A DNA stretch of 35,860 nucleotides. It comes from Thiotrichaceae bacterium. GTDB taxonomy: Bacteria > Pseudomonadota > Gammaproteobacteria > Thiotrichales > Thiotrichaceae. The notes below the pieces were generated by a model. That model was not told the origin of the DNA, did no database searches, and worked only from the letters and a program-made list of their open reading frames with translations. The DNA is taken from assembly GCA_015490895.1 (NCBI GenBank), contig WFWY01000021.1, positions 1-35,860 of the forward strand, in the 5' to 3' direction. Shown here piece by piece: positions 16,099 to 24,178 of the stretch. The number at the start of each line of letters is the position of its first letter. The first letter of the stretch is position 1. Position numbers and translations under genes: made by a program.

Positions 16099-19041
16099 AT
16101 GTCAAATGTACCAACTACAAGAAGCACCCGAACGGATGTAGAGGTGAAAAGTACCACTTGCTACATGTGCGCCTGTCGCTGTGGAATTAATGTCACTCTG
16201 GATAAGGGCGAGGTTCGCTATATAGAGGGAAACCCGGATCACCCCCTGAATAAGGGCGTTATTTGTGCCAAGGGCTCATCAGGTATTATGAAGCAGTATT
16301 CGCCTGCACGTCTGACCCGACCACTCAAGCGCAAGCCGGGTACGGAGCGGGGTGCTGGTGAGTTTGTACCGATTGAATGGGATGAAGCCTTTGAGATCAT
16401 GGAGAGCCGCCTGAGCGAGATCCGTGCAACGGATCCCAGAAAGTTTGCACTGTTTACCGGGCGTGACCAGATGCAGGCACTAACGGGGATGTTTGCCAAG
16501 CAGTTTGGTACCCCCAATTATGCCGCACATGGTGGCTTTTGTTCGGTGAATATGGCAGCGGGCATGATTTATACCATCGGAGGCTCTTTCTGGGAGTTTG
16601 GTGGCCCGGATCTGGAACGTGCCAAGCTGTTTATCATGATTGGAACCGCAGAAGACCACCACTCCAACCCGCTGAAAATTGAGTTGGCGCACTTTAAGCG
16701 CAATGGTGGCAAGTTTATTTCCATCAACCCTGTAAGAACGGGTTATTCAGCCATTGCGGATGAGTGGATACCCATTCGTCCTGGTACCGATGGTGCGTTG
16801 TTTATGGCGCTGATTCATATATTGATCAAGGATGCCCTGTTTGACCGTGACTTCCTGATCAAATATACCAATGCAGCGGAACTGGTGAATCAGGATGAAT
16901 CCAGTGATGCTTTTGGATTGTTTGAGCGTACGACGGAAGATGTTCGTGAAGGTTGTGTCGATCCACAAAATAAAATCTGGTGGGATAGGAATACTAACGA
17001 GCCAGTCTCCAGCCAGAATCGGAATGCTGACCCTTTCCTGTTCGGTGAATACGAACTGGAAGGGACGAAAGTGAAAACAGCTTTTCAGCTATTGGCTGAT
17101 CGTGTTGAACAATATACGCCAGAATGGGCTTCTGAAATCACGGGTATTTCTGTTGAAACTATTACCAGGCTGGCCCACGAAATGGGTATCACCGCCCGGG
17201 ATCGAAAGATTGAATTACCTATTGCCTGGACGGATGCCTGGGGTGAAGAGCATGATTCAGTCACCGGAAACCCGGTAGCCTTCCATGCCATGCGGGGTTT
17301 GGCAGCGCATTCTAATGGCTTCCATTCCATCCGTAATATGGCGATTCTGATGACCCTGTTAGGGACGATTGACCGTCCGGGTGGTTTTCGCCACAAAGCT
17401 CCTTTCCCGCGTCCTATTCCTCCTTGTCCCAAACCTCCTCGGAGCCCGGAAGATGTACAGCCAAATACGGAACTCAACGGTATGCCGCTGGGCTTTCCAG
17501 CTTCCCCGGATGACTTGTTTGTAGACGACAGGGGGGAGCCGGTGCGTCTGGACAAGGCGTTCTCATGGGAGCATCCACTGTCCGCGCACGGACTCATGCA
17601 CAATGCTATCACCAATGCCTGGCGGGGTGATCCGCATAAAATAGATACCTTGTTGCTGTTTATGGCCAATATGGCATGGAACTCTTCCATGAATACCAGT
17701 GAGATTCGCAATATGCTGGTAGACAAGGAAGAAAATGGTGATTACAAGATTCCCTATATTATCGTGTGTGATGCATTCCAGTCAGAAACTGTTCAGTTTG
17801 CAGATCTGGTGTTACCGGATACGACCTATCTTGAACGTCACGACGTGATGTCCATGCTGGATCGGCCTATTTCAGAGTATGATGGCCCGGTTGATTCAGT
17901 ACGTATCCCGGTATTGCCACCTACGGGAGACTGTAAACCTTTCCAGGAAGTGTTGATTGAAATGGGTAGCCGCCTGGGTTTGAAAGCCTTTGTGGATGCG
18001 GGTGGGCAACGAAAATACCGGGATTATCCCGATTTTATTGTGAATTACGAGACAGCACCCGGTTCTGGGATTGGTTTTCTTGCTGGCTGGCGTGGTAAAT
18101 CAGGCGAAAAATCCATGAAAGGAGAGCCAAATCCCAATCAATGGGAGATGTATGCCAACAATAATTGTGTCTATCATCATAAGCTGCCCCCATCCTATCA
18201 GTATATGCGTAACTGGAATGAAGGCTATCTGGAATGGGCACAACATCATGGTCTAACGCGCTATGCAGAGCCCATTCAGTTACATATTTACTCCGAGATC
18301 TTTCAGGAGTTCCGGCGTGCTGCACAGGGCAAGCGTCCGGGCAAGCAGCCGCCTGATCATTTACGGGAACGGGTAGAGACCTATTTTGACCCACTGCCCA
18401 TGTATCACGAGCCGCTGGAAGCAGAGATGACGAACCGGCGGGAATATCCGCTAAGTGCGATTACGCAACGTCCCATGGCGATGTATCACTCCTGGGACTC
18501 GCAAAATGCCTGGTTGCGTCAGATTCATGCACATAATCATCTGTATATGCACCCCAGTATTGGTAACCAGAATGGTTTTGAAGATGGAGACTGGGTTTGG
18601 GTTGAATCCATGCATGGCAAGGTGCGATGTATGTGTCGTTTCTCGGAAGCAGTGGAGCCAGGGACGGTCTGGACCTGGAATGCGATAGGTAAAGCATCCG
18701 GTTCCTGGGGGCTGGACAAGACGGCGAATGAATCTAACCAGGGCTTTTTGCTGAATCACCTGATTGCTGAAGAGTTGCCCTGCCGTACACGTAGTGGCAC
18801 GATTTCCAACTCTGACCCGGTGACAGGGCAAGCAGGTTGGTATGACGTGCGAGTCAAGGTTTACAAGGCAGCTGATGATGAAGAGCAGGTGACATCGCCG
18901 ACGTTTGCTACCATGCAGCGTTTGCCTGGCCAGCTGGAACCGTTGAATCGCAGCAAGTCACTGGCCTATCAAAGTGGTACGGGCCGGTTCAGGTCATGGC
19001 TTGATAGTGCCAGCAAGAAACTGAAGAGGAGCAAGTCATGA
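16099..19041 (+). CDS. soeA: Molybdopterin subunit of sulfite dehydrogenase (quinone), SoeA
   Basis: Complex iron-sulfur molybdoenzyme catalytic subunit; in SoeABC it oxidises sulfite to sulfate on the cytoplasmic face and sends electrons to quinone. The 980-aa protein has an N-terminal [4Fe-4S] site C21-x2-C24-x3-C28 with C56 in GVICAKG, and a candidate Mo ligand Cys148 in GGFCSVNMAAG, as in the polysulfide/thiosulfate reductase branch. There is no twin-arginine signal, which fits cytoplasmic SoeA and argues against PsrA/PhsA. The ATG at 16099 is chosen; an upstream TTG at 16039 would add 20 unlike residues. The stop overlaps soeB (ATGA). Tetrathionate- or polysulfide-type enzymes are the alternatives; biochemical direction cannot be read from sequence. 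Confidence 0.85.
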   Translation: MSNVPTTRSTRTDVEVKSTTCYMCACRCGINVTLDKGEVRYIEGNPDHPLNKGVICAKGSSGIMKQYSPARLTRPLKRKPGTERGAGEFVPIEWDEAFEIMESRLSEIRATDPRKFALFTGRDQMQALTGMFAKQFGTPNYAAHGGFCSVNMAAGMIYTIGGSFWEFGGPDLERAKLFIMIGTAEDHHSNPLKIELAHFKRNGGKFISINPVRTGYSAIADEWIPIRPGTDGALFMALIHILIKDALFDRDFLIKYTNAAELVNQDESSDAFGLFERTTEDVREGCVDPQNKIWWDRNTNEPVSSQNRNADPFLFGEYELEGTKVKTAFQLLADRVEQYTPEWASEITGISVETITRLAHEMGITARDRKIELPIAWTDAWGEEHDSVTGNPVAFHAMRGLAAHSNGFHSIRNMAILMTLLGTIDRPGGFRHKAPFPRPIPPCPKPPRSPEDVQPNTELNGMPLGFPASPDDLFVDDRGEPVRLDKAFSWEHPLSAHGLMHNAITNAWRGDPHKIDTLLLFMANMAWNSSMNTSEIRNMLVDKEENGDYKIPYIIVCDAFQSETVQFADLVLPDTTYLERHDVMSMLDRPISEYDGPVDSVRIPVLPPTGDCKPFQEVLIEMGSRLGLKAFVDAGGQRKYRDYPDFIVNYETAPGSGIGFLAGWRGKSGEKSMKGEPNPNQWEMYANNNCVYHHKLPPSYQYMRNWNEGYLEWAQHHGLTRYAEPIQLHIYSEIFQEFRRAAQGKRPGKQPPDHLRERVETYFDPLPMYHEPLEAEMTNRREYPLSAITQRPMAMYHSWDSQNAWLRQIHAHNHLYMHPSIGNQNGFEDGDWVWVESMHGKVRCMCRFSEAVEPGTVWTWNAIGKASGSWGLDKTANESNQGFLLNHLIAEELPCRTRSGTISNSDPVTGQAGWYDVRVKVYKAADDEEQVTSPTFATMQRLPGQLEPLNRSKSLAYQSGTGRFRSWLDSASKKLKRSKS

Positions 19042-19766
19042 CACAACTCGCTTTAATCATTGATCTGAATGTCTGCGTGGGTTGCAGTGCTTGCGTGACT
19101 TCCTGTAAAGAGTGGAATACCTCAGGCTCTGCAGGGCCAATGACGGATTTTAATGCCTATGGTCATGACCCGACAGGCACCTTTTTTAACCGGGTACAAT
19201 CTTTTGAGATTGGGGAATACCCGCATACAGAGATGGTACATTTCCCGAAATCCTGTTTGCACTGTGAAGAACCGCCGTGTGTGCCCGTATGCCCGACGGG
19301 GGCGAGCTATAAGCGCGAAGAAGATGGTATTGTACTGGTAGATTATGATAAATGTGTCGGTTGTAAATATTGTTCCTGGGCTTGTCCCTATGGTGCCAGG
19401 GAGATTGATGAAAGCCAGAAGGTGATGAAAAAATGCACCTTATGTGTGGATCGTATTTACGATACTTCCTTGCCTGAAGATCGACGTCAGCCTGCTTGCG
19501 TATTGGCTTGCCCAACTTCTGCACGTATTTTTGGTGATGTGCATGACGAATATTCTGAAGTTTCCCGTCTGATTCGGGAAGAGGGCGGTTATCAGTTAAT
19601 GCCGGAGTGGGGGACAAACCCTGCTAACCATTATCTGCCTCGCAGGAAAGCAAAAATCAAGATTCAGCGTGAAGATCTTGAGCGGGTTGAAAACCCACTG
19701 AAAGATGAGAACTTTACCAAGCCGTCAGATGATGACTTGACACTTGAAGATTCCAGCTGGATCTAG
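19038..19766 (+). CDS. soeB: Iron-sulfur subunit of sulfite dehydrogenase, SoeB
   Basis: DmsB/PsrB-like electron-transfer subunit, 242 aa, with four Cys-rich groups for four [4Fe-4S] clusters: CVGCSACVTSC, CLHCEEPPCVPVC, CVGCKYCSWAC and CTLC...CVLAC. The C-terminal tail (about 200-242) is hydrophilic and acidic. It carries electrons from SoeA to the membrane subunit. Overlaps soeA by 4 nt. The gap to soeC is 222 bp and is largely filled by a dispersed repeat. Confidence 0.9.
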   Translation: MTQLALIIDLNVCVGCSACVTSCKEWNTSGSAGPMTDFNAYGHDPTGTFFNRVQSFEIGEYPHTEMVHFPKSCLHCEEPPCVPVCPTGASYKREEDGIVLVDYDKCVGCKYCSWACPYGAREIDESQKVMKKCTLCVDRIYDTSLPEDRRQPACVLACPTSARIFGDVHDEYSEVSRLIREEGGYQLMPEWGTNPANHYLPRRKAKIKIQREDLERVENPLKDENFTKPSDDDLTLEDSSWI

Positions 19767-19841
19767 GAGTCTCATAGAATTTGTCGTAGCTTCTTGGTTC
19801 TCGGGCAGCCTCCTGTACAGTAAATCGGTAATTAAGGCCAA

Positions 19842-19944
19842 GTTATAATTGTCGGTCAAGAAGTTTAGCAGGTGTAGGTTGGTGCTGAGGAACGAAGCTC
19901 GGCCTGCGTTACCCTGTTTTTACTCGTCGATATAAGTCAATGTA
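19842..19944. repeat. Dispersed repeat, copy B, between soeB and soeC
   Basis: Outer parts match copy A (11602-11682): GTTATAATTGTCGGTCAAG and CTGTTTTTACTCGTCGATA. The interior has about 27 nt more than copy A and reads GTAGGTTGGTGCTGAGG...CGGCCTGCGTTACC, itself an imperfect palindrome. It splits what is normally a tight operon. Confidence 0.75.
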
Positions 19945-19988
19945 AACTGGTACATCAACTCACTTAACAGAGATAAAAAGGTAGCATT

Positions 19989-20963
19989 ATGCACCCAGCA
20001 TTTTCAGTTATATTTCTAACCACCCTGCTTGGCGTTGGGCAGGGGCTCTTTATGGCACTTATTACCGCGCAGACTTACACGCTGGTGGAGTTGGTGCATG
20101 TGGAAGAGTCTTCCAGTTTTTATGCACTGGGTACATTGCTTGTGCTGGTGTTTGTGGCTCTGGCGCTATTTGCTTCCTTCTTCCATTTAGGGCGCCCCGA
20201 ACGTGCCTGGAGAACCCCTTCACAATGGCGTACATCCTGGCTCTCCAGAGAAGTCATTGCATTGCCTGTATTTGGCGCTATTGCCTTTATTTATGGAGCG
20301 ATTCAGTGGTTTGGATGGGATTTTGAAGTGACTAAAATAGGGGATTTTAGTTTGCCATTCTCATTACTGGTCGGTGTTGTCGGCGTGGCGGCAAGTTTTA
20401 CACTCTTTTTGTGTACGGGGATGATCTATGCCTGTATCCGTTTTTTGCAGGAGTGGGCAACGCCTCTGACCGTTGTGAACTTTATTCTGCTGGGTTTGGC
20501 TTCGGGTTTCACTGTGGCAACAGTTTATGCGACGTTCACCGCACCGGGTCTGATTGCTATGTTTGGTGGCTGGGCGATCGTGTTTACCGTGGTGGCTGCT
20601 ATTACCCGTATTAGTGCATTGATACGTAATTCACGTATCAAGCCCAAGTCCACGCCTACTACAGCGATTGGTGTGCGTCACAGCAAGATTCGGCAAACTG
20701 CCCAGGGTGCGATGGGAGGGTCTTTTAACACCAGGGAGTACTTTCATGGTAAATCGGCAGGTTTTCTGGTGTTTATGAAATGGGGTTTTCTTGCCATGGT
20801 TTTTGTTATTCCCCTGTTTTTACTGGTCATTGGGTTATCACAAAAACTCTCAGTTCTGATTCTGGCAGCCGCCGTGATTCAGTATCTGGGTTTAATTATG
20901 GAGCGCTGGTTCTTCTTTGCCCAGGCGAATCATCCACAGAATATTTATTATCAGGTTGCCTAG
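19989..20963 (+). CDS. soeC: Membrane anchor of sulfite dehydrogenase, SoeC (DmsC-like)
   Basis: Integral membrane quinone-reactive subunit, 324 aa, with about eight hydrophobic helices, the first starting at residue 5 (FSVIFLTTLLGVGQGLFMAL). FHLGRPERAWR after the third helix and the SWLSREV segment are typical of the DmsC family. AAAAAGG with 7-nt spacing precedes the ATG. It completes soeABC despite the repeat in front of it. Its stop codon TAG (20961-20963) overlaps the first bases of fold-back repeat copy 3. Confidence 0.88.
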   Translation: MHPAFSVIFLTTLLGVGQGLFMALITAQTYTLVELVHVEESSSFYALGTLLVLVFVALALFASFFHLGRPERAWRTPSQWRTSWLSREVIALPVFGAIAFIYGAIQWFGWDFEVTKIGDFSLPFSLLVGVVGVAASFTLFLCTGMIYACIRFLQEWATPLTVVNFILLGLASGFTVATVYATFTAPGLIAMFGGWAIVFTVVAAITRISALIRNSRIKPKSTPTTAIGVRHSKIRQTAQGAMGGSFNTREYFHGKSAGFLVFMKWGFLAMVFVIPLFLLVIGLSQKLSVLILAAAVIQYLGLIMERWFFFAQANHPQNIYYQVA

Positions 20964-21124
20964 GGAGTCTCTGATTAAGTCGTGAGCGGTTTTCTCGAAG
21001 CTAGAATCGCCCATTTTTTGCTTAAAAATCTCCCTAATAGAATGACTATTAGCTCCATTTTCAAGCAAAAACTGAACAATTCTATCAATCGAGAAATTCT
21101 ACTCAGACTTATCAGAGGCTCCCT
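20962..21124. repeat. Fold-back (MITE-like) repeat, copy 3
   Basis: 163 bp with ends AGGGAGTCTCTGATTAAGTC and, complemented, AGGGAGCCTCTGATAAGTC. The core is near identical to copy 1 (GAATCGCCCATTTTTTGC and its inverted partner). It starts inside the soeC stop codon. In the transcript it would form one long imperfect hairpin and may act as the 3' end or a stabiliser of the soe message. Confidence 0.85.
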
Positions 21125-21273
21125 GGGATAGGAGGCTGTCCGAAAACTAAGAGGCTACTGCAAATTCCATGAGCATTCTAATCTGAGCTTATTGAAATCG
21201 TTAAATAGCGACGGCTATTCGCCTCTTCCAGTAATCTCACCTTATACTGTCTCTATGATTTTCGCTACGCTTC
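21125..21273. mobile_element. Possible remnant of an insertion element
   Basis: GGAGGCTGTCCGAAAACT (21131-21148) matches 16 of 18 bases of the complemented right end of the element at 35660-35782 (GGAGGTTGTCCAAAAACT). The rest up to the amidohydrolase stop codon shows no gene and no second end. I could not identify an element by name. Confidence 0.4.
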
Positions 21274-22422
21274 CTATTCATTGGGCAAGCTCCTGGGAGT
21301 TTGCCCAATGTCAAAAAAATGGGCGCTACGTGCAAAGATTTCGGTGGGTACACCCAGTGCCTGTTTTAGTGCGATATCCCGATCCCAGGGGTTTTCTATT
21401 CGCTGTATTTTCAGCATTTGCGAGAGGCTGAGTTGCAAGGGAAAGTTGTAGGCTGACACCAGGATCATATTGGTTAATGGGTAATCACTGCCATACAGCA
21501 GGCGTCCTTTGATTGCGGGTTCAGTGAGTGATTTTTCCAGGTAGCCCAGTTTGTTGATCTGTGTGAGGCTGGAAATATCGCTGTACAGGTTTGGGTACCT
21601 TTCAAAGAGTTTCAGGGAGCGCTGGTAATTGTCCTCCCCTTCCGTTTTTCCGGTAGTTGCCATATGCGCCGCAATCACTGTTACCCCCAGTGACAGAGGG
21701 AGTTCCAGGCGGCGTGGGTCACCGTAGAGGTCATTGGCTGTAGCGAATGAGCGTTCTTGCCCGGCATGGCTGAGCAGGGGCAAGTTCAATGCCTTCATTT
21801 TCCGGTAAAACGGGATGAGCCGTTTGTCAGCAGGGTCAATGAGCTGGATATTAGGAATCCATTTAATCAGTTTTGCGCCCTGGGCTTTAACTTTTTCCAG
21901 CCGTTGCAGGGCATCAGGACGGTAGGGGTTGATGCTGGCACCAAAGTATAGTGATGGATGTTTTTGCGTTTGCTGTGCCAGAAATTCATTGGGGATATAA
22001 AATTGTGTGCGTGTTCTATCCAGCTTGCCGTGCTTGTCAATGACACCATCCATCGCCAGCACGATGGCACCCTGGACGTGCCTGGAGGAAGCGACTGTTT
22101 TGGCTACTTTTTCAATCAGGTACTGATCGCCCTTGCGTTTAATCTCCTGTTCACTCACACCAAAAGCACTGAGATAGTAAGCAAATTTGTAGCCTTTTTT
22201 GAGCTCATCAGAGATGAAGCAGCCGCTTCCGCCGTGGCCCAGTCCGGCAATGTGAATGTGCATGTCAATGATGGGTGTAGCAGGCAGGCTGGCAGGTGGT
22301 AAAACAGGGCCCTTGAAAAAGAGAAGTCTGCCGCCAATAGCGCCCAGCACAAGAATGAGAAAGAGAAGGCCGACTTTCTTTACCAGGCTTGAGAGGCGTG
22401 AATATTTTTGCGGTGGTTGCAT
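21274..22422 (-). CDS. Membrane-anchored amidohydrolase family protein
   Basis: 382-aa metal-dependent hydrolase of the amidohydrolase-2 type. One N-terminal helix (about 16-35, LLFLILVLGAIGGRLLFF) would hold the catalytic domain outside the inner membrane. Metal-site motifs: MHIH (H55, H57), LSHAG, IAAHM and LYGSDYP. The substrate is unknown. It is the last gene of the narK operon, 6 nt after the kinase gene, which is an unusual partner for nitrate assimilation. The last residues are encoded by a strong hairpin (21279-21310), so the natural C-terminus may have been replaced. Confidence 0.8.
   Translation of the reverse strand: MQPPQKYSRLSSLVKKVGLLFLILVLGAIGGRLLFFKGPVLPPASLPATPIIDMHIHIAGLGHGGSGCFISDELKKGYKFAYYLSAFGVSEQEIKRKGDQYLIEKVAKTVASSRHVQGAIVLAMDGVIDKHGKLDRTRTQFYIPNEFLAQQTQKHPSLYFGASINPYRPDALQRLEKVKAQGAKLIKWIPNIQLIDPADKRLIPFYRKMKALNLPLLSHAGQERSFATANDLYGDPRRLELPLSLGVTVIAAHMATTGKTEGEDNYQRSLKLFERYPNLYSDISSLTQINKLGYLEKSLTEPAIKGRLLYGSDYPLTNMILVSAYNFPLQLSLSQMLKIQRIENPWDRDIALKQALGVPTEIFARSAHFFDIGQTPRSLPNE
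21279..21310. repeat. Strong hairpin over the 3' end of the amidohydrolase gene
   Basis: CATTGGGCAA (21279-21288) pairs perfectly with TTGCCCAATG (21301-21310), and the inner CTCC/GGAG adds four pairs after one mismatch, leaving a 2-nt loop. It overlaps the last codons on the minus strand. There is no T run after it in the direction of transcription, so it is not a textbook terminator. Confidence 0.6.
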
Positions 22423-22428
22423 CAGGTT

Positions 22429-24150
22429 TTAATGATTGAAAAGGTGATAAAGCAGTAATAATATGAGCCCAAGCTCAATGCTGGCGATCATTTGCCAGAA
22501 GCGTAAGGGGTTGCGTTCCAGCAAGGGTCGGGAGTCACTCTCCAGTAGTCTGGGGTTGGGTTTGTTCAGGTCGCAAATGAATTCTGATAGCAGCTTGTAG
22601 CGCTTCTCGGGATCAGGGTGTGTTGCTTTTTTCAGGGCGCCATCTATCCAGTCGGGGATCAGGGGGTTGTAGGTTTTCGCCGGCGTGTAGTTGAACTTTT
22701 TTTTGTGTGCTTTTTCGGTTGTTATTTCACCATAGGGTAACTTGCCGGTAAGCATTTCATAGGCAATGATGCCGAGGGAATAAATATCCGACTGATTGCT
22801 GCCTGGCTGGCCTTTGAAGTATTCCGGGGCGGAGTAATTGGCAGTGCCGACAATCTGATTATGCTCAACAACCGATTTGATTTCGGCCAGCCCGGCAATT
22901 TTGGTGGAGCCAAAATCAATTATTTTCAGGGTGTTGTTTTCATCGATCAGAATGTTGTCCGGCTTCAGATCCTGGTGGATCATCTCCATGCGGTGCATGG
23001 CGCGCAAGCCCTTGGCGACTTGTGAAATCGTCCCTCTTACCTGGGACAGCTTGGCTTGTGGGTTATCTTTCATCCACTGTGCCAGGGTTTGCCCGTGGAT
23101 ATATTCCACTACGGTGTAGAGAAAGCTGCGTTTGCGGTCGGCGGCACAGGTTTTGATCAGGTGTTCTGAATCTAAGCGCTTGCCAACCCATTCTTCATGC
23201 AGGAACAGGTCAATATAACCAGGGTCATCCTCGTAATTAACGGAAGGTGTTTTGATAACAACCTGGCGTGGGAGATCTGCCAGCGTATCTTCGGCCAGAT
23301 AAACCTGACTTCGGGAAGACGCTTTGAGTTCACGGATAATTTTATAGCCATCCATCACATCACCACCCTTAAGATCAGGCGGGAAGGGCAGGCTGCTCAG
23401 CGATTCATAAAATTCTTCTTTATCCGGTTCAGGGAGTGTTTCGAGCCTGACAAGCTGGCAGCTAATATTGTCATTGCTCTGGTTCAGTTTTGCGGCTTCC
23501 ATGAGCCTGTTTGCGGCTTCCTGCAAGTCAGCCTGGTGGTTCTCAATATGTTCCTGTAGCTCGTTGTCAGTCACAAAATCATGCAGTCCATCGGTGCTGA
23601 GTAGATAAATATCCCCCTCTTTGGCGACCGTGCTGCGGTAATCTATATTCAGGTTAAGATCAATACCCAGTGCGCGACTCAGATACTCCTTGTCGTTACT
23701 TAGCCAGATGCGATGATCCTGTGTCAGCTGCTCCAGATCACCATTACGCAGACGGTAAACGCGGCTGTCACCGATATGAAACAGGTGTAAGGTCTGTGAT
23801 TTGAGGATAAAGGCACTAAAGGTGGTAACCATGCCTTTAGGTGTGTCGTACTGGCGCTGTCCCTGGCTGTAAAGCCAGCTATTCATGGCGGACATCACCT
23901 TGGTAACGGCTTTCTTGACAGACCAGGAGTCTGGCGTACTGTAATAGTCATCAAGGAACATGCGTACGCTCATGTGGCTGGCTTCCTTGCCGCCATCACT
24001 ACCACTCATGCCGTCGGCAATGGCAACGGCAATCCCTTTGCTCTCTAGCAGGGCATCATCGGGTATGAACGCACCAAGAAAGTCCTCATTGTCTTCCTTG
24101 ATGCCAGCCCCGGAAGCTTGCCCGAGACTGATACGGAGTGTTTTGGTCAT
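22429..24150 (-). CDS. PP2C phosphatase - Ser/Thr kinase fusion with C-terminal membrane anchor
   Basis: 573 aa in three parts. Residues 1-240 are a PP2C-type phosphatase with KEDNED, ADG (D46), IGDSRVYRL, STDG (D187) and NDN (D227). Residues 265-535 are a eukaryotic-like kinase: VIK with Lys300, IHQDLKPDN (392-400), DFG (412-414) and APE (441-443). The glycine loop is not canonical (KASSRSQVYLAE in place of GxGxxG). A single helix at about 552-570 anchors the C-terminus. Such fusions are known next to nitrate-assimilation genes in pseudomonads and relatives; their substrate there is not settled to my knowledge. It lies 28 nt after narK, so reversible phosphorylation of the transporter or the reductase is a fair inference. 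Confidence 0.9.
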   Translation of the reverse strand: MTKTLRISLGQASGAGIKEDNEDFLGAFIPDDALLESKGIAVAIADGMSGSDGGKEASHMSVRMFLDDYYSTPDSWSVKKAVTKVMSAMNSWLYSQGQRQYDTPKGMVTTFSAFILKSQTLHLFHIGDSRVYRLRNGDLEQLTQDHRIWLSNDKEYLSRALGIDLNLNIDYRSTVAKEGDIYLLSTDGLHDFVTDNELQEHIENHQADLQEAANRLMEAAKLNQSNDNISCQLVRLETLPEPDKEEFYESLSSLPFPPDLKGGDVMDGYKIIRELKASSRSQVYLAEDTLADLPRQVVIKTPSVNYEDDPGYIDLFLHEEWVGKRLDSEHLIKTCAADRKRSFLYTVVEYIHGQTLAQWMKDNPQAKLSQVRGTISQVAKGLRAMHRMEMIHQDLKPDNILIDENNTLKIIDFGSTKIAGLAEIKSVVEHNQIVGTANYSAPEYFKGQPGSNQSDIYSLGIIAYEMLTGKLPYGEITTEKAHKKKFNYTPAKTYNPLIPDWIDGALKKATHPDPEKRYKLLSEFICDLNKPNPRLLESDSRPLLERNPLRFWQMIASIELGLILLLLYHLFNH

Positions 24151-24178
24151 AATCGGGTCATGAATAAGGTCGCTGCGA

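Noticed and set aside
17085-17726. 213-codon open frame on the minus strand
   Set aside because: Antisense to soeA, with Ser/Arg-rich composition typical of a shadow frame and no ribosome site.
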